A stretch of 64,000 bases of DNA from Streptomyces sp. NBC_01717. Its GTDB lineage: Bacteria > Actinomycetota > Actinomycetes > Streptomycetales > Streptomycetaceae. The notes under the pieces were generated by a model. The model ran no database searches. It was not told the origin of the DNA and was given only the letters and a program-made list of their open reading frames with translations. This document shows, in pieces, positions 7,979-16,833 of this stretch. The position numbers were made by a program, and so were the translations under genes. Each line of letters opens with the position of its first letter. Position 1 is the stretch's first letter. Where the stretch lies: NCBI RefSeq assembly GCF_036248255.1, contig NZ_CP109178.1, positions 2,976,001-3,040,000 on the forward strand. Reading direction: 5' to 3'.

Positions 7979-9394
7979 TCAGCTGTCGAAGCCGAGCCCC
8001 AGCCGGTCCATGGCGCGCAGCCACAGATTGCGCCGGCCCCCCTGGCTGTCCGCCCTGGCCAGGGACCTCTTGGTGAGTTCGATCCCGGCCCAGGCGAACG
8101 GCTCCGGCGGGAACGGCATCGGCCTGGTGCGCACCATCTCCAGACCGGTCCGCTCGGTCCGTTCGCCGGAGAGCAGATCGAGCATCACATCGGCGCCGAA
8201 CCGGGTGGCTCCGACGCCGAGTCCGGTGAATCCGGCGGCGTAGGCGACCCGCCCCCGGTGGGCCGTACCGAAGAAGGCGGAGAAGCGGGAACAGGTGTCG
8301 ATCGCACCGCCCCAGGCGTGACTGAAACGTACCCCTGCCAGCTGCGGGAAGCACTCGAAGAACTGACCGGCGAGCTTGAGGAACGTCTCCGGCCGCTGGT
8401 CGAGATCCGCGCTGAGCCGGCCGCCGTACGGATAGATCGCGTCATAACCGCCCCACAGGATCCGGTTGTCCTCGGACAGCCGGAAGTAGTGGAACTGATT
8501 GGCGCTGTCGCCCAGTCCCTGCCGGTTCTTCCAGCCGATGGAGGCGAGCTGGTCGGCGGTGAGCGGCTCGGTCATCAGCGCGTAGTCGTAGACCGGGACG
8601 GTGTACGGGCGCACTCGCTTGACCAGCGACGGGAAGATGTTGGTGCCGAGTGCGACCCGGCGGGCGAGGACCTTCCCGTACGGCGTGCGGACCGCCATCC
8701 CGGTGGTGGTCCTGGCCAGTTCGAGGCCCCGGGTGTGCTCGTACACCCGCACCCCCAGATCGAGGCAGGCCCGCTTGAGGCCCCAGGCCAGCTTGGCGGG
8801 GTGCAGCATGGCGACTCCGCGCCGGTCCCAGAGTCCGCCGAGGAAGGTCGGTGAGTCGACTTCCGCGCGCAGTGCCTCCCGGTCGAGGAATTCCACTCCG
8901 GTGAAGCCGAGCTTCTCGGCTTCCTGGTGCCATTCCCGCAGTTCTTCCAGCTGATGCGGTTCGGTGGCGACATCGATTTCGCCGGTGCGCTCGAATGCGC
9001 AGTCGATGGAGTAGCGGGTGACGGCCGCCTCGATGGCGTCGAGGTTCTGCTCGCCCAGCTCTTCCAGCTTCCTGATCTCGTCCGGCCAGCGTTCCAGGCC
9101 GTTGGGGAGGCCATGGGTGAGGGAGGCGGCGCAGAATCCGCCGTTGCGGCCCGAGGCGGCCCAGCCCACCTCGTGCCCCTCGATCAGTACGACGTCCCGT
9201 TCCGGATCGCGCTCCTTGGCGATCAGCGCGGTCCACAGTCCGCTGTATCCGCCGCCGACGACGAGCAGATCGCAGTGCTCGTCGCCGGTGAGCGCGGGAA
9301 GCGCGTCGGGCCTGCCGGGGTCGTCCAGCCAGAACGAGACCGGCCGTGCGCCGGAGAGTGATTGTGCAGCAGTACGCATGGCAGCTGGGGCCAT
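7979..9394 (-). CDS. FAD-dependent amine oxidase, gamma-glutamylputrescine oxidase-like
   Basis: A 471-aa DAO-family flavoenzyme. The ATG at 9394 follows GAAGGAG. The N-terminal Rossmann motif VVGGGYSGLWTALIAKE (near residue 40) binds FAD. A second conserved block, GHEVGWAASGRNGGF, matches the PuuB/YurR type, and a C-terminal GFTGLGVGATRFGAD loop closes the FAD fold. PuuB oxidises gamma-glutamylputrescine to the corresponding aldehyde with release of ammonia and peroxide. This is the last gene of the ALDH-potDABC operon, 23 bp after potC, which supports a polyamine role. Other primary or secondary amines cannot be excluded as substrates. Confidence 0.85.
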   Translation of the reverse strand: MAPAAMRTAAQSLSGARPVSFWLDDPGRPDALPALTGDEHCDLLVVGGGYSGLWTALIAKERDPERDVVLIEGHEVGWAASGRNGGFCAASLTHGLPNGLERWPDEIRKLEELGEQNLDAIEAAVTRYSIDCAFERTGEIDVATEPHQLEELREWHQEAEKLGFTGVEFLDREALRAEVDSPTFLGGLWDRRGVAMLHPAKLAWGLKRACLDLGVRVYEHTRGLELARTTTGMAVRTPYGKVLARRVALGTNIFPSLVKRVRPYTVPVYDYALMTEPLTADQLASIGWKNRQGLGDSANQFHYFRLSEDNRILWGGYDAIYPYGGRLSADLDQRPETFLKLAGQFFECFPQLAGVRFSHAWGGAIDTCSRFSAFFGTAHRGRVAYAAGFTGLGVGATRFGADVMLDLLSGERTERTGLEMVRTRPMPFPPEPFAWAGIELTKRSLARADSQGGRRNLWLRAMDRLGLGFDS

Positions 9395-9417
9395 GGTTTC
9401 CAACTCCTTCAGGGCTT

Positions 9418-10221
9418 TCAGGGTCGTGCGCTGTTTTTTCGCCGATTCGAGACGAGCTGGCCGGCGACGACCACCAGAACGGCGATGACGAACATCGCCG
9501 TGCCGATGACGTTGATCTGCACGGGCGTGCCGCGCTGGGCCGAACCCCAGACGTACATGGGGAACGTCACGGTCGAACCCGCGTTGAAATTGGTGATGAT
9601 GAAATCGTCGAAGGAGAGCGCGAAGGCGAGCAGCGCTCCCGCGGCGATTCCGGGGGCGGCGATCGGCAGGGTCACCCGGACGAAGGTCTGCACGGGTCCC
9701 GCGTACAGATCGCGGGCCGCCTCCTCCAGCCGCGGGTCCATCGACATCACGCGTGCCTTGACCGCCGTCACGACGAAGCTCAGACAGAACATGATGTGTG
9801 CGATGAGGATCGTCCAGAAACCCAGTTGGGCGCCCATGTTGAGGAAGAGCGTGAGCAGCGAGGCGGCCATGACGACCTCGGGCATCGCCATCGGCAGGAA
9901 GATCAGCGAGTTGATCGCGCCGCGCGCCCGGAAGCGGTAGCGGACCAGCGCGAAGGCGATCATCGTGCCGAGCGCGGTCGCGCCGATCGTCGCCCAGGTG
10001 GCGATCTGGAGGGAGAGCGAGAGCGAGCCGCACATGTCGGCGACGCCGCAGGGGTCCGTCCAGGCGTCCAGCGAGAAGCGCTGCCAGGCGTAGTTGAAGC
10101 GCCCGTTCGGCTTGTTGAAGGAGAACACCATCACGACGATGTTCGGGAGGATCATGTAGGCGAGGGTCAGCAGACCCGCGATGACGATCAGATGGCGGCG
10201 GAGCCAGCGCAGTACGGGCAT
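9418..10221 (-). CDS. potC: Polyamine ABC transporter permease PotC
   Basis: 267 aa, an inner-membrane permease of the MalFGK/PotC class with about six TM helices. The cytoplasmic EAA loop reads EEAARDLYAGPVQTFVRVTLP, followed by IAAPGIAAGALL, the contact site for the PotA ATPase. The start ATG shares its A with the TGA of potB, so the two are translationally coupled. A polar insertion between the first two helices (DPCGVADMCGS) is a small local peculiarity. Confidence 0.9.
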   Translation of the reverse strand: MPVLRWLRRHLIVIAGLLTLAYMILPNIVVMVFSFNKPNGRFNYAWQRFSLDAWTDPCGVADMCGSLSLSLQIATWATIGATALGTMIAFALVRYRFRARGAINSLIFLPMAMPEVVMAASLLTLFLNMGAQLGFWTILIAHIMFCLSFVVTAVKARVMSMDPRLEEAARDLYAGPVQTFVRVTLPIAAPGIAAGALLAFALSFDDFIITNFNAGSTVTFPMYVWGSAQRGTPVQINVIGTAMFVIAVLVVVAGQLVSNRRKNSARP

Positions 10222-11153
10222 CAGACCAGGTCCTCCGTCCCGGAGCGGCGGATGTAGACGGTCACCATCAGCAGGACGACCGCCATGAGGATGAAGGAGA
10301 GCGCGGCCGCCATCGGGTAGTCGAGGACGCGCAGGAACTGGGTCTGGATGACGCTGCCGACCATCTTGGTGTCGGTGGAGCCCAGCAGTTCGGCGTTGAC
10401 GTAGTCACCGCTGGCCGGGATGAAGGTCAGCAGCGTGCCCGAGACGACACCCGGCATGGAGAGCGGGAACGTCACCTTGCGGAAGGTGGTGGCGGGGGTG
10501 GCGTAAAGATCGCCGGCCGCCTCGTGCAGCCTGCCGTCGATCCGTTCCAGCGAGGTGTAGAGCGGCAGGATCATGAACGGCAGGAAGTTGTACGTCAGAC
10601 CGCAGACCACGGCCATCGGCGTGGCCAGTACCCGGTTGTTCTCGGTCCAGCCGAGCCAGCTGGTGACGTCCAGGACGTGCAGGGCGTTCAGTACGTCGAC
10701 GACCGCGCCGCCGTCCGCGAGGATCGTCTTCCAGGCGAGGGTACGGATAAGGAAGCTGGTGAAGAAGGGCGCGATGACCAGCACCAGCACCACATTGCGC
10801 CAGCGGCCCGCCTTGAACGCGATGAGATACGCGAGCGGGTAGCCGAGCAGCAGGCAGAGAATCGTCGCGGTGCCCGCGTACAGCAGGGACCGGATGAACT
10901 GCGGGTAGTACTCGGACAGCGCGTCCCAGTAGGTCTGGACGTGCCAGGTGACCTCGAACCCCTTCTCCAGGGATCCGGTCTGTACGGAGGTCGATGCCTG
11001 GTAGACCATCGGCAGGGCGAAGAAGACGACCAGCCAGAGGATGCCGGGGAGCAACAGCCAGTACGGGACGAGCCGCTTTCGGGTGGAGGCCTTGCGTACG
11101 GGGAGTTCGGCGGGGTCCTTGGGCGGCGCGGGCGGCGCTTCGGTGACGGTCAC
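10221..11153 (-). CDS. potB: Polyamine ABC transporter permease PotB
   Basis: 310 aa, the partner permease. A charged Pro-rich N-terminus (about 30 residues) leads into six predicted TM helices, and the EAA motif appears as HEAAGDLYATPATTFRKVTF. PotB and PotC form the channel for spermidine/putrescine import powered by PotA. Its start overlaps the potA stop by 4 bp, and its stop overlaps potC, consistent with a single polycistron. Confidence 0.9.
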   Translation of the reverse strand: MTVTEAPPAPPKDPAELPVRKASTRKRLVPYWLLLPGILWLVVFFALPMVYQASTSVQTGSLEKGFEVTWHVQTYWDALSEYYPQFIRSLLYAGTATILCLLLGYPLAYLIAFKAGRWRNVVLVLVIAPFFTSFLIRTLAWKTILADGGAVVDVLNALHVLDVTSWLGWTENNRVLATPMAVVCGLTYNFLPFMILPLYTSLERIDGRLHEAAGDLYATPATTFRKVTFPLSMPGVVSGTLLTFIPASGDYVNAELLGSTDTKMVGSVIQTQFLRVLDYPMAAALSFILMAVVLLMVTVYIRRSGTEDLV

Positions 11154-12301
11154 GTCGCGTCCTCCACCGTCTCGACACCGGCGTCGATGTCCTGGGCCGC
11201 GTCAAGGCCGAAGGTGTGCTCCGGGTCCCAGTGCAGGACGACCTCGGCGCCGCGGGTGAGTCCCGCGCGGTGCCCGACGTTCTGCTCGTACACCTGCAGT
11301 GCCTTGCCGGCCGGGCTCTCCACCACGTACTGCGTGGAGACGCCGATGAAGCTGGAGTCGACGATCCGGCCGGTCACCCGGTTGCGTCCGGCGGCTATGG
11401 TGTCCGCTTCGCCGGCGGATGCGAGGGAGATCTTCTCCGGGCGGATGCCGACCAGGATCCTCCCGCCGATGGCGGTGGGGGCCGAGCATCGCCCGGCGGG
11501 CAGTCGCAGTGTGCTGCCGCCCGCGCCGACGAGGATGTCCGTGCCGGACTCGGTGATCTCGCCCTCGATCAGGTTGGAGGTGCCGAGGAAGTTGGCGACG
11601 AAGGTCGTCTTCGGGTTCTCGTACAGGTCGGCGGGGGCGCCGAGCTGCTCGACGCGGCCCGCGTTCATCACCGCGACGGTGTCGGCCATGGTCATGGCCT
11701 CCTCCTGGTCGTGGGTGACATGGATGAACGTGATGCCGACCTCGGTCTGGATGCGCTTGAGCTCCAGCTGCATCTGGCGGCGCAGCTTCAGGTCGAGGGC
11801 GCCGAGCGGCTCGTCGAGGAGGAGCACCTGCGGGTGGTTGATCAGGGCGCGGGCGACGGCGACGCGCTGCTGCTGGCCGCCGGACAGCTGGTGCGGCTTG
11901 CGCTTCGCGAAGTCGCCGAGCTGAACGAGCTCCAGCATGTCGTCGACCTGCTTCTTCACCGACTTGATGCCGCGCCGGCGCAGACCGAAGGCGACGTTCT
12001 CGGTGACGTCCAGGTGCGGGAAGAGCGCGTAGCTCTGAAAGACGGTGTTGACGGGCCGCTTGTACGGGGGCAGGTCGGTGATGTCCCGGCCGCCGAGCGA
12101 GATGGTGCCGGTGGTGGCCTCCTCCAGCCCCGCGATCATCCGCAGGGTGGTGGTCTTGCCGCAGCCGGACGCTCCGAGCAGGGCGAAGAAGGAGCCCTGG
12201 GGGACGGTCAGGTCGAGCGGTTGGACGGCGGCGAAGGAACCGTACGTCTTGCTGATCCCGGTGAGGCGGACGTCGCCGCCTTCTGTCTGCTGCTGTGTCA
12301 T
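11150..12301 (-). CDS. potA: Polyamine ABC transporter ATP-binding protein PotA
   Basis: 383-aa ATPase. Walker A is GASGCGKTTT near residue 43, the ABC signature is LSGGQQQRVAVARAL near 138, Walker B is VLLLDEPLGALD, and the switch His is in HVTHDQEEAMTM. A C-terminal TOBE-type regulatory domain (about 240-383) is complete, as expected for PotA/MalK-type subunits. A ribosome site is less clear than for its neighbours. It sits 58 bp downstream of potD and overlaps potB by 4 bp. Confidence 0.92.
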   Translation of the reverse strand: MTQQQTEGGDVRLTGISKTYGSFAAVQPLDLTVPQGSFFALLGASGCGKTTTLRMIAGLEEATTGTISLGGRDITDLPPYKRPVNTVFQSYALFPHLDVTENVAFGLRRRGIKSVKKQVDDMLELVQLGDFAKRKPHQLSGGQQQRVAVARALINHPQVLLLDEPLGALDLKLRRQMQLELKRIQTEVGITFIHVTHDQEEAMTMADTVAVMNAGRVEQLGAPADLYENPKTTFVANFLGTSNLIEGEITESGTDILVGAGGSTLRLPAGRCSAPTAIGGRILVGIRPEKISLASAGEADTIAAGRNRVTGRIVDSSFIGVSTQYVVESPAGKALQVYEQNVGHRAGLTRGAEVVLHWDPEHTFGLDAAQDIDAGVETVEDAT

Positions 12302-12359
12302 GGGTCGCAGTCCCAGTGGTGTCAGGGGGAGATCGGGCGAGAGGGAAAAGGCACCGCGG

Positions 12360-13610
12360 TCAGGCGCCGATGAGCTTGGCGAACTTCTCCTCGTACGCCG
12401 TCTCTTCCTTGCTTGTCAGCGAGCGGAAGGCGTGCGATCGGGCCGCCATCTCCTTGTCGGGAAGGATGAGTGTGTTGGCGGCCATCGCCTTGTCGATCTT
12501 GGTGAGTTCCTCGCGGACACCGTCGACCGGACAGACGTAGTTGATGTACGCGGCGAGCTGGGCGGCGACCGGCGGCTCGTAGTAGTAGTCGATGAGCTTC
12601 TCGGCGTTGGTCTTGTGCCGGGCCTTGGCGGGGACCAGCATGTTGTCGCTCGACGTGATGTAACCGGCGGCCGGGATCGCGTACTTGATGTCCGGGTTTC
12701 CGGACTGGAGCTGGATGATGTCGCCGGCCCACGCGATGCAGGCGGCGATGTCACCCTTGTCGAGGTCCGCGGTGTAGTCGTTGCCGGTGAAGCGGCGGAT
12801 CTGCTTCTTGTCGACGCCCTTCTGGATCCGGCCGATCGCCGCGTCGAAGTCGGCGTCCGTGAACGTCCCGGGGTCCTTGCCCATGTCGAGCAGGGTCATG
12901 CCGACGGAGTCACGCATCTCGGAGAGGAACCCGACCCTGCCCTTGAGGGAGGGGTCGTCGAGCAGCTGCGTGATGGAGTCGACCTTGCGCCCGCCGGTCG
13001 CCTTGGAGTTGTAGGCGATGACGGTCGGAATGCCCGTCCAGGGGTACGAGTGGGCGCGGCCCGGGTCCCAGTCGGGGGTGCGGAACTGGGACGACAGGTT
13101 GGCGAAGGCGTGCGGCAGGTTCACCGGGTCGAGCTTCTGGGCCCAGCCGAGCCGGATGATCCGCGCGGCCAGCCAGTCGGTGACGATGATGAGGTCGCGG
13201 CCGGTGTCCTGGCCCGCGGCCAGCTGCGGCTTTATCTTGCCGAAGAACTCGACGTTGTCGTTGATGTCCTCGGTGTACTTGACCTTGATCCCGGTGCGTT
13301 TCGTGAACGCCTCCAGCGTGGGCCGGTGCTTCTCGTCCTCACTGACGTCCATGTATTCGGTCCAGTTGGAGAAGTTGATCTGCTTCTCCTTGGCCGAATG
13401 GTCGTCCGAGGCCGCTGCTGCGTCCCCCTCCCGCTTCGCGGGCGGGATGCCGCATGCGCTCAGCGTCCCCAGTCCGCCGAGCGCGAGCGCGCCCATGCCG
13501 GAGGCGCGGATGAGCGAACGCCGGGTGAGGGCGCCTCTGCCATTGGTCAGACTGCGCCGCATCGCGGCCAGCTGCGCCGAAGAGAGGTGCTCGGGCTCGT
13601 ACTGCTCCAT
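12360..13610 (-). CDS. potD: Polyamine-binding lipoprotein PotD
   Basis: 416 aa. A Tat-like signal, TRRSLIRASGMGALALGG, ends in the lipobox LSAC, so the protein should be exported and lipid-anchored. The periplasmic-binding fold shows NFSNWTEYMD, YTEDINDNVEFFGKI and a C-terminal KLIDYYYEPPVAAQLAAYINYVCP-like helix pair typical of PotD/PotF. The ATG at 13610 is preferred because AAAGGG lies 8 bp before it. The ATG two codons upstream (13616) leaves only 2 bp to that site. It follows the ALDH gene by 42 bp and precedes potA. A paralogue lies at 23290-24453. Confidence 0.88.
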   Translation of the reverse strand: MEQYEPEHLSSAQLAAMRRSLTNGRGALTRRSLIRASGMGALALGGLGTLSACGIPPAKREGDAAAASDDHSAKEKQINFSNWTEYMDVSEDEKHRPTLEAFTKRTGIKVKYTEDINDNVEFFGKIKPQLAAGQDTGRDLIIVTDWLAARIIRLGWAQKLDPVNLPHAFANLSSQFRTPDWDPGRAHSYPWTGIPTVIAYNSKATGGRKVDSITQLLDDPSLKGRVGFLSEMRDSVGMTLLDMGKDPGTFTDADFDAAIGRIQKGVDKKQIRRFTGNDYTADLDKGDIAACIAWAGDIIQLQSGNPDIKYAIPAAGYITSSDNMLVPAKARHKTNAEKLIDYYYEPPVAAQLAAYINYVCPVDGVREELTKIDKAMAANTLILPDKEMAARSHAFRSLTSKEETAYEEKFAKLIGA

Positions 13611-13652
13611 GCGCATTGCCCTTTCGGGTGGGAATGGCCGTGGTCGGCCGGG

Positions 13653-15167
13653 CTATCGGTCCCCGAAGATCGTGCGGTGCCAGTCCTTGCGGGCGACCGC
13701 GGTGTTGTCGTACATCACATGCTTGACCTGTGTGTACTCCTCGAAGGAGTACGCCGACATGTCCTTGCCGAAGCCACTGGCCTTGTATCCGCCGTGCGGC
13801 ATCTCGCTGATGATCGGAATGTGGTCGTTGACCCAGACGCAACCCGCCTTGATCTCGCGGGTGGCGCGGCCCGCCCGGTACACGTCCCGGCTCCAGGCGG
13901 AGGCGGCGAGTCCGTACGGGGTGTCGTTGGCGAGAGCGATGCCCTCGTCGTCGGTGTCGAAGGGCAGCACGACCAGGACCGGACCGAAGATCTCCGACTG
14001 GACGATCTCGCTGTCCTGGGCGGCTCCCGCGACCAGTGTCGGCCGGTAGTACGCGCCGTCCTCGAGGACGCCGCCGGGGGCCTCGCCACCGGTGACGACG
14101 GTGGCGTACGCACGGGCACGCTCGACGAATCCGGCGACCCGGTCCCGCTGGGCATGGCTGATCAGCGGGCCGAGGTCGGTCGACGGATCGAAGGGGTCAC
14201 CGAGCCGTACGGTCTCCATCAGCTCAGCGACCCCTTGGACGAAGGCGTCGTAGAGCGGGCGCTGGACGTAGGCGCGGGTGGCGGCGGTGCAGTCCTGGCC
14301 GGTGTTGATGAGCGCTCCGGCGACCGCGCCGTTGACGGCGGCGTCGAGGTCGGCGTCGTCGAAGACCAGGAAGGGGGCCTTGCCGCCGAGTTCGAGGTGG
14401 AGGCGCTTGACGGTGGCGGTGGCGATCTCGGCGACCCGCTTGCCCACCGCGGTGGAGCCGGTGAAGGACGTCATCACGACGTCCGGGTGACCGACGAGGT
14501 GCTCGCCCGCGTCCTTGCCCGCCCCGGTGACGATGTTGATCACACCGTCCGGGATGCCGGCCCCGGTGGCCGCCTGCGCGAACATCAACGAGGTCAGCGG
14601 GGTGATCTCGGCGGGCTTCAGCACGATCGTGTTACCTGCCGCGATCGCCGGGAGGATCTTCCAGGCGGCCATCTGGAGCGGGTAGTTCCACGGGGCGATG
14701 GAGCCGACGACACCGATCGCCTCACGGCGTACGTACGAGGTGTGGTCGCCGTCGTACTCGCCCGCGGACCTGCCCTCCAGATGGCGGGCGGCGCCCGCGA
14801 AGAAGGAGGTGTTGTCGATGGTGCCCGGAACGTCGAACTCGGTGGAGAGCTTGATCGGCTTGCCGCACTGGAGCGACTCGGCGTACGCGAAGTCGTCGGC
14901 CTGCTCGGCGAGTGCGGCGGCGAAGCGGTGCATCGCCTCGGACCGCTCGGCCGGCGTGGCGCCGGACCAGCCGGGGAAGGCTTCCCGGGCGGCAGCGACG
15001 GCCGCGTCTACATCGGCGGTGCCCGCCAGTTCGTATGTGTGGACGGTCTCGCCCGTAGCCGGGTTCACAATCGCGTGACTGCGTCCCGATGTACCGGACC
15101 GCAGACTTCCGCCGATGTACTGCGCGCCGTCCGCGAAGCGGTCCTGCACCTGGAAGCCGTTGCCCAT
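13653..15167 (-). CDS. Gamma-aminobutyraldehyde dehydrogenase-type ALDH, copy 1
   Basis: 504-aa NAD(P)-dependent aldehyde dehydrogenase. The ATG at 15167 is preceded by GGAGGAG. The catalytic Cys lies in GQDCTAATR near residue 293, the general-base Glu in HLELGGKAPF near 259, and the cofactor-binding region in APWNYPLQMAAWKI and FTGSTAVGKR. The family oxidises 4-aminobutanal or gamma-glutamyl-aminobutanal to GABA or its glutamyl form. It is the first gene of the ALDH-potD-potA-potB-potC-oxidase run, which supports that substrate. A second ALDH (24633-26072) also precedes a PotD-like gene. Confidence 0.85.
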   Translation of the reverse strand: MGNGFQVQDRFADGAQYIGGSLRSGTSGRSHAIVNPATGETVHTYELAGTADVDAAVAAAREAFPGWSGATPAERSEAMHRFAAALAEQADDFAYAESLQCGKPIKLSTEFDVPGTIDNTSFFAGAARHLEGRSAGEYDGDHTSYVRREAIGVVGSIAPWNYPLQMAAWKILPAIAAGNTIVLKPAEITPLTSLMFAQAATGAGIPDGVINIVTGAGKDAGEHLVGHPDVVMTSFTGSTAVGKRVAEIATATVKRLHLELGGKAPFLVFDDADLDAAVNGAVAGALINTGQDCTAATRAYVQRPLYDAFVQGVAELMETVRLGDPFDPSTDLGPLISHAQRDRVAGFVERARAYATVVTGGEAPGGVLEDGAYYRPTLVAGAAQDSEIVQSEIFGPVLVVLPFDTDDEGIALANDTPYGLAASAWSRDVYRAGRATREIKAGCVWVNDHIPIISEMPHGGYKASGFGKDMSAYSFEEYTQVKHVMYDNTAVARKDWHRTIFGDR

Positions 15168-15264
15168 GACGCTCTCCTCCGCCGCTGTCCCCGTCGACCG
15201 GGGCGGCGTAGCTTCTGCTCGAATTGAGTGCCGATCCTGACAGAGGACACCGAGCCCAACAAGT

Positions 15265-15300
15265 GATTCCGTTGTTGCCTTTTGGTTACGCAACGGAATC
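15265..15300. promoter_or_regulatory. 10-bp inverted repeat in the divergent ALDH/NADAR promoter region
   Basis: GATTCCGTTG (15265-15274) and CAACGGAATC (15291-15300) form perfect 10-bp arms around a 16-bp AT-richer centre containing TTTTGGTTACG. It lies 98 bp upstream of the polyamine operon start and 74 bp upstream of the NADAR gene. The geometry fits an Lrp/AsnC-type or repressor operator. The Lrp/AsnC gene at 26251 is a plausible partner, which is inference. Confidence 0.45.
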
Positions 15301-15373
15301 TGTCGACCATGTGTCGCGTCGGTACGGAAATCCCCGTACGGAGTGTCAGTGGCGGATGCCACACTCGCATGTC

Positions 15374-15922
15374 ATGGAGCACATGAATGATCTTGTGGCG
15401 CGGACCCGTCGCGGCGAGAAGGTGAAGTACCTGCGGTTCTGGGGACACCGACCGCTCCCGGACGGGCGGATAGGTGCGAGCTGTCTCAGTCAGTGGTGGC
15501 CGTCGCCGTTCACTGTCGACGGCGTGGCGTACGCGTCGGCCGAGCACTGGATGATGGCCGGCAAGGCGCGGCTCTTCGGCGACGAGGAGGCGGAGCGCCG
15601 GGCCGTGTCCGCGAGCAGCCCCGCAGCAGCGAAGAAGGAGGGCCGGCTGGTCCGCGGCTTCGACGAGTCCGTGTGGGAGCGGGAGCGGTTCGCCCTGGTG
15701 GTGGCGGGCAGCGTCCACAAGTTCGGCCAGAACTCCGAGCTGCGGGACTTCCTGGTGAACACCGGGGACCGGGTGCTCGTCGAAGCCAGCCCCGTGGACC
15801 GGATCTGGGGCATCGGGCTGGCGGCGGACGATCCGCGTGCCGAGGACCCGGCCGGCTGGCGCGGGCTGAATCTGCTGGGGTTCGCGCTGATGGACGCGCG
15901 GGCGGAGCTGCGCGCCGTGTGA
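15374..15922 (+). CDS. NADAR (YbiA/DUF1768) family protein
   Basis: 182 aa with the NADAR fold: KVKYLRFWGH near the N-terminus, a conserved SQWWPSPFTVDGVAYASAEH segment, AEHWMMAGKARLF, and the C-terminal VDRIWGIGLAADDPRA and NLLGFALMDAR motifs. Family members act as N-glycosidases on ADP-ribose-linked or riboflavin-pathway metabolites; YbiA removes damaged intermediates and others reverse ADP-ribosylation. The ATG at 15374 is one of several close starts (15356, 15383), none with a strong ribosome site. It is divergent from the polyamine operon and shares its inverted repeat. Confidence 0.85.
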   Translation: MEHMNDLVARTRRGEKVKYLRFWGHRPLPDGRIGASCLSQWWPSPFTVDGVAYASAEHWMMAGKARLFGDEEAERRAVSASSPAAAKKEGRLVRGFDESVWERERFALVVAGSVHKFGQNSELRDFLVNTGDRVLVEASPVDRIWGIGLAADDPRAEDPAGWRGLNLLGFALMDARAELRAV

Positions 15923-15924
15923 AG

Positions 15925-15966
15925 CGGCCCGCGGGACGGTGGGTTCCCCCATCGCCCCGCGGGCCG
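15925..15966. terminator. Bidirectional terminator between NADAR and DUF4190 genes
   Basis: CGGCCCGCGGG (15925-15935) pairs perfectly with CCCGCGGGCCG (15956-15966). A shorter inner GGTGGG/CCCATC-like pairing extends the hairpin. It lies between two convergent stops. Confidence 0.65.
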
Positions 15967-16004
15967 TACGTTCCCCTGCGGCTGTGCCGCTTCCGAGCTG
16001 CGCC

Positions 16005-16700
16005 TCAGCGTGCGTCGTCGACGACCAAGGATGTGCCGTAGTCGTCGTAGGGGTAGCTGTCGTCATTGTTGAGGTCGTCATTGGCTATCGCCCAGATCAG
16101 GAAGCCCAGGAAGGCCCCGCTGATGACGATGCCGATCGAGCCCAGAATGACGCCGGCCAGCGCCATGCCGCCGTTGGTCGCCTCGCCCCGCTTGGCGCGA
16201 CCGCGGCCTATGAGACCGAAAATCAGCGCGAGGGCGCCGAGGACGACGCCGAGCCCCCACATGCAGAAGCCGATCACGGCGACGATGCCGAGAACCATCG
16301 ACGCGATACCGAGTCCGTTCGCGGGTCCCGGTCCGCCCCAGGGCGCCTGGCCGTAGCCGGGGTATCCCGGGTAGCCGCCGTACTGCGGCGGCGGTGCGGC
16401 CGGGTAGCCGTACTGTCCCACGGGCGGCGGGACCGCCTGGCCCGGGCCGTTCGGCGCGATCGGCGGCGGCGGTACGTCACCGGGGACCTGGCCCGCGCCG
16501 GCGCCCGGTGCGGCGCCGAACCCGGCGGTTGGCACGGGGCCCGGTGCCGCACCGGGCATCGAGGTAACCGTCTGCTGGTCGTGCACGGCAGGCGGACGAG
16601 GATCGCCGGCCGGCTTCTCCAGCGGCACTCTGCTGTCCGGCGGAGCCCAGGGATCGCGTGGCGCCGCCCCGCCCCCTGGCTGCTCTGTGTTGTCTGACAT
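16005..16700 (-). CDS. DUF4190-type membrane protein with Pro/Gly-rich N-terminus
   Basis: 231 aa from the ATG at 16700, preceded by GGGGAGG. The first 140 residues are low-complexity (Pro, Gly, Ala, Tyr; repeats of YPGYPGYG type) and probably cytoplasmic and disordered. Two TM helices follow: LGIASMVLGIVAVIGFCMWG into GVVLGALALIFGLIGRG, then GMALAGVILGSIGIVISGAF. The short intervening GRGRAKRGEATNGGMA is typical of DUF4190. The protein ends in an acidic DDSYPYDDYG tail. Function unknown; Streptomyces genomes encode many such proteins. Confidence 0.75.
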   Translation of the reverse strand: MSDNTEQPGGGAAPRDPWAPPDSRVPLEKPAGDPRPPAVHDQQTVTSMPGAAPGPVPTAGFGAAPGAGAGQVPGDVPPPPIAPNGPGQAVPPPVGQYGYPAAPPPQYGGYPGYPGYGQAPWGGPGPANGLGIASMVLGIVAVIGFCMWGLGVVLGALALIFGLIGRGRAKRGEATNGGMALAGVILGSIGIVISGAFLGFLIWAIANDDLNNDDSYPYDDYGTSLVVDDAR

Positions 16701-16833
16701 GGGCCTCCCCCATCGTGGTCCCGTCATGCTACGGCCCGCTCCCACCGGCCCGGGCCCGGCCTACGATGATCCCCGTCCCGCCCCGGGCCGCAATGCGCCT
16801 GGACCGCTCGAACCTCACTTTCCGGAGGATCCG

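Noticed and set aside
12045..15227. Very long open frame (over 1000 codons) on the plus strand across the polyamine operon
   Set aside because: It lies antisense to potA, potD and an aldehyde dehydrogenase, each with intact motifs. Such long shadow frames are normal in DNA with very high third-position GC.
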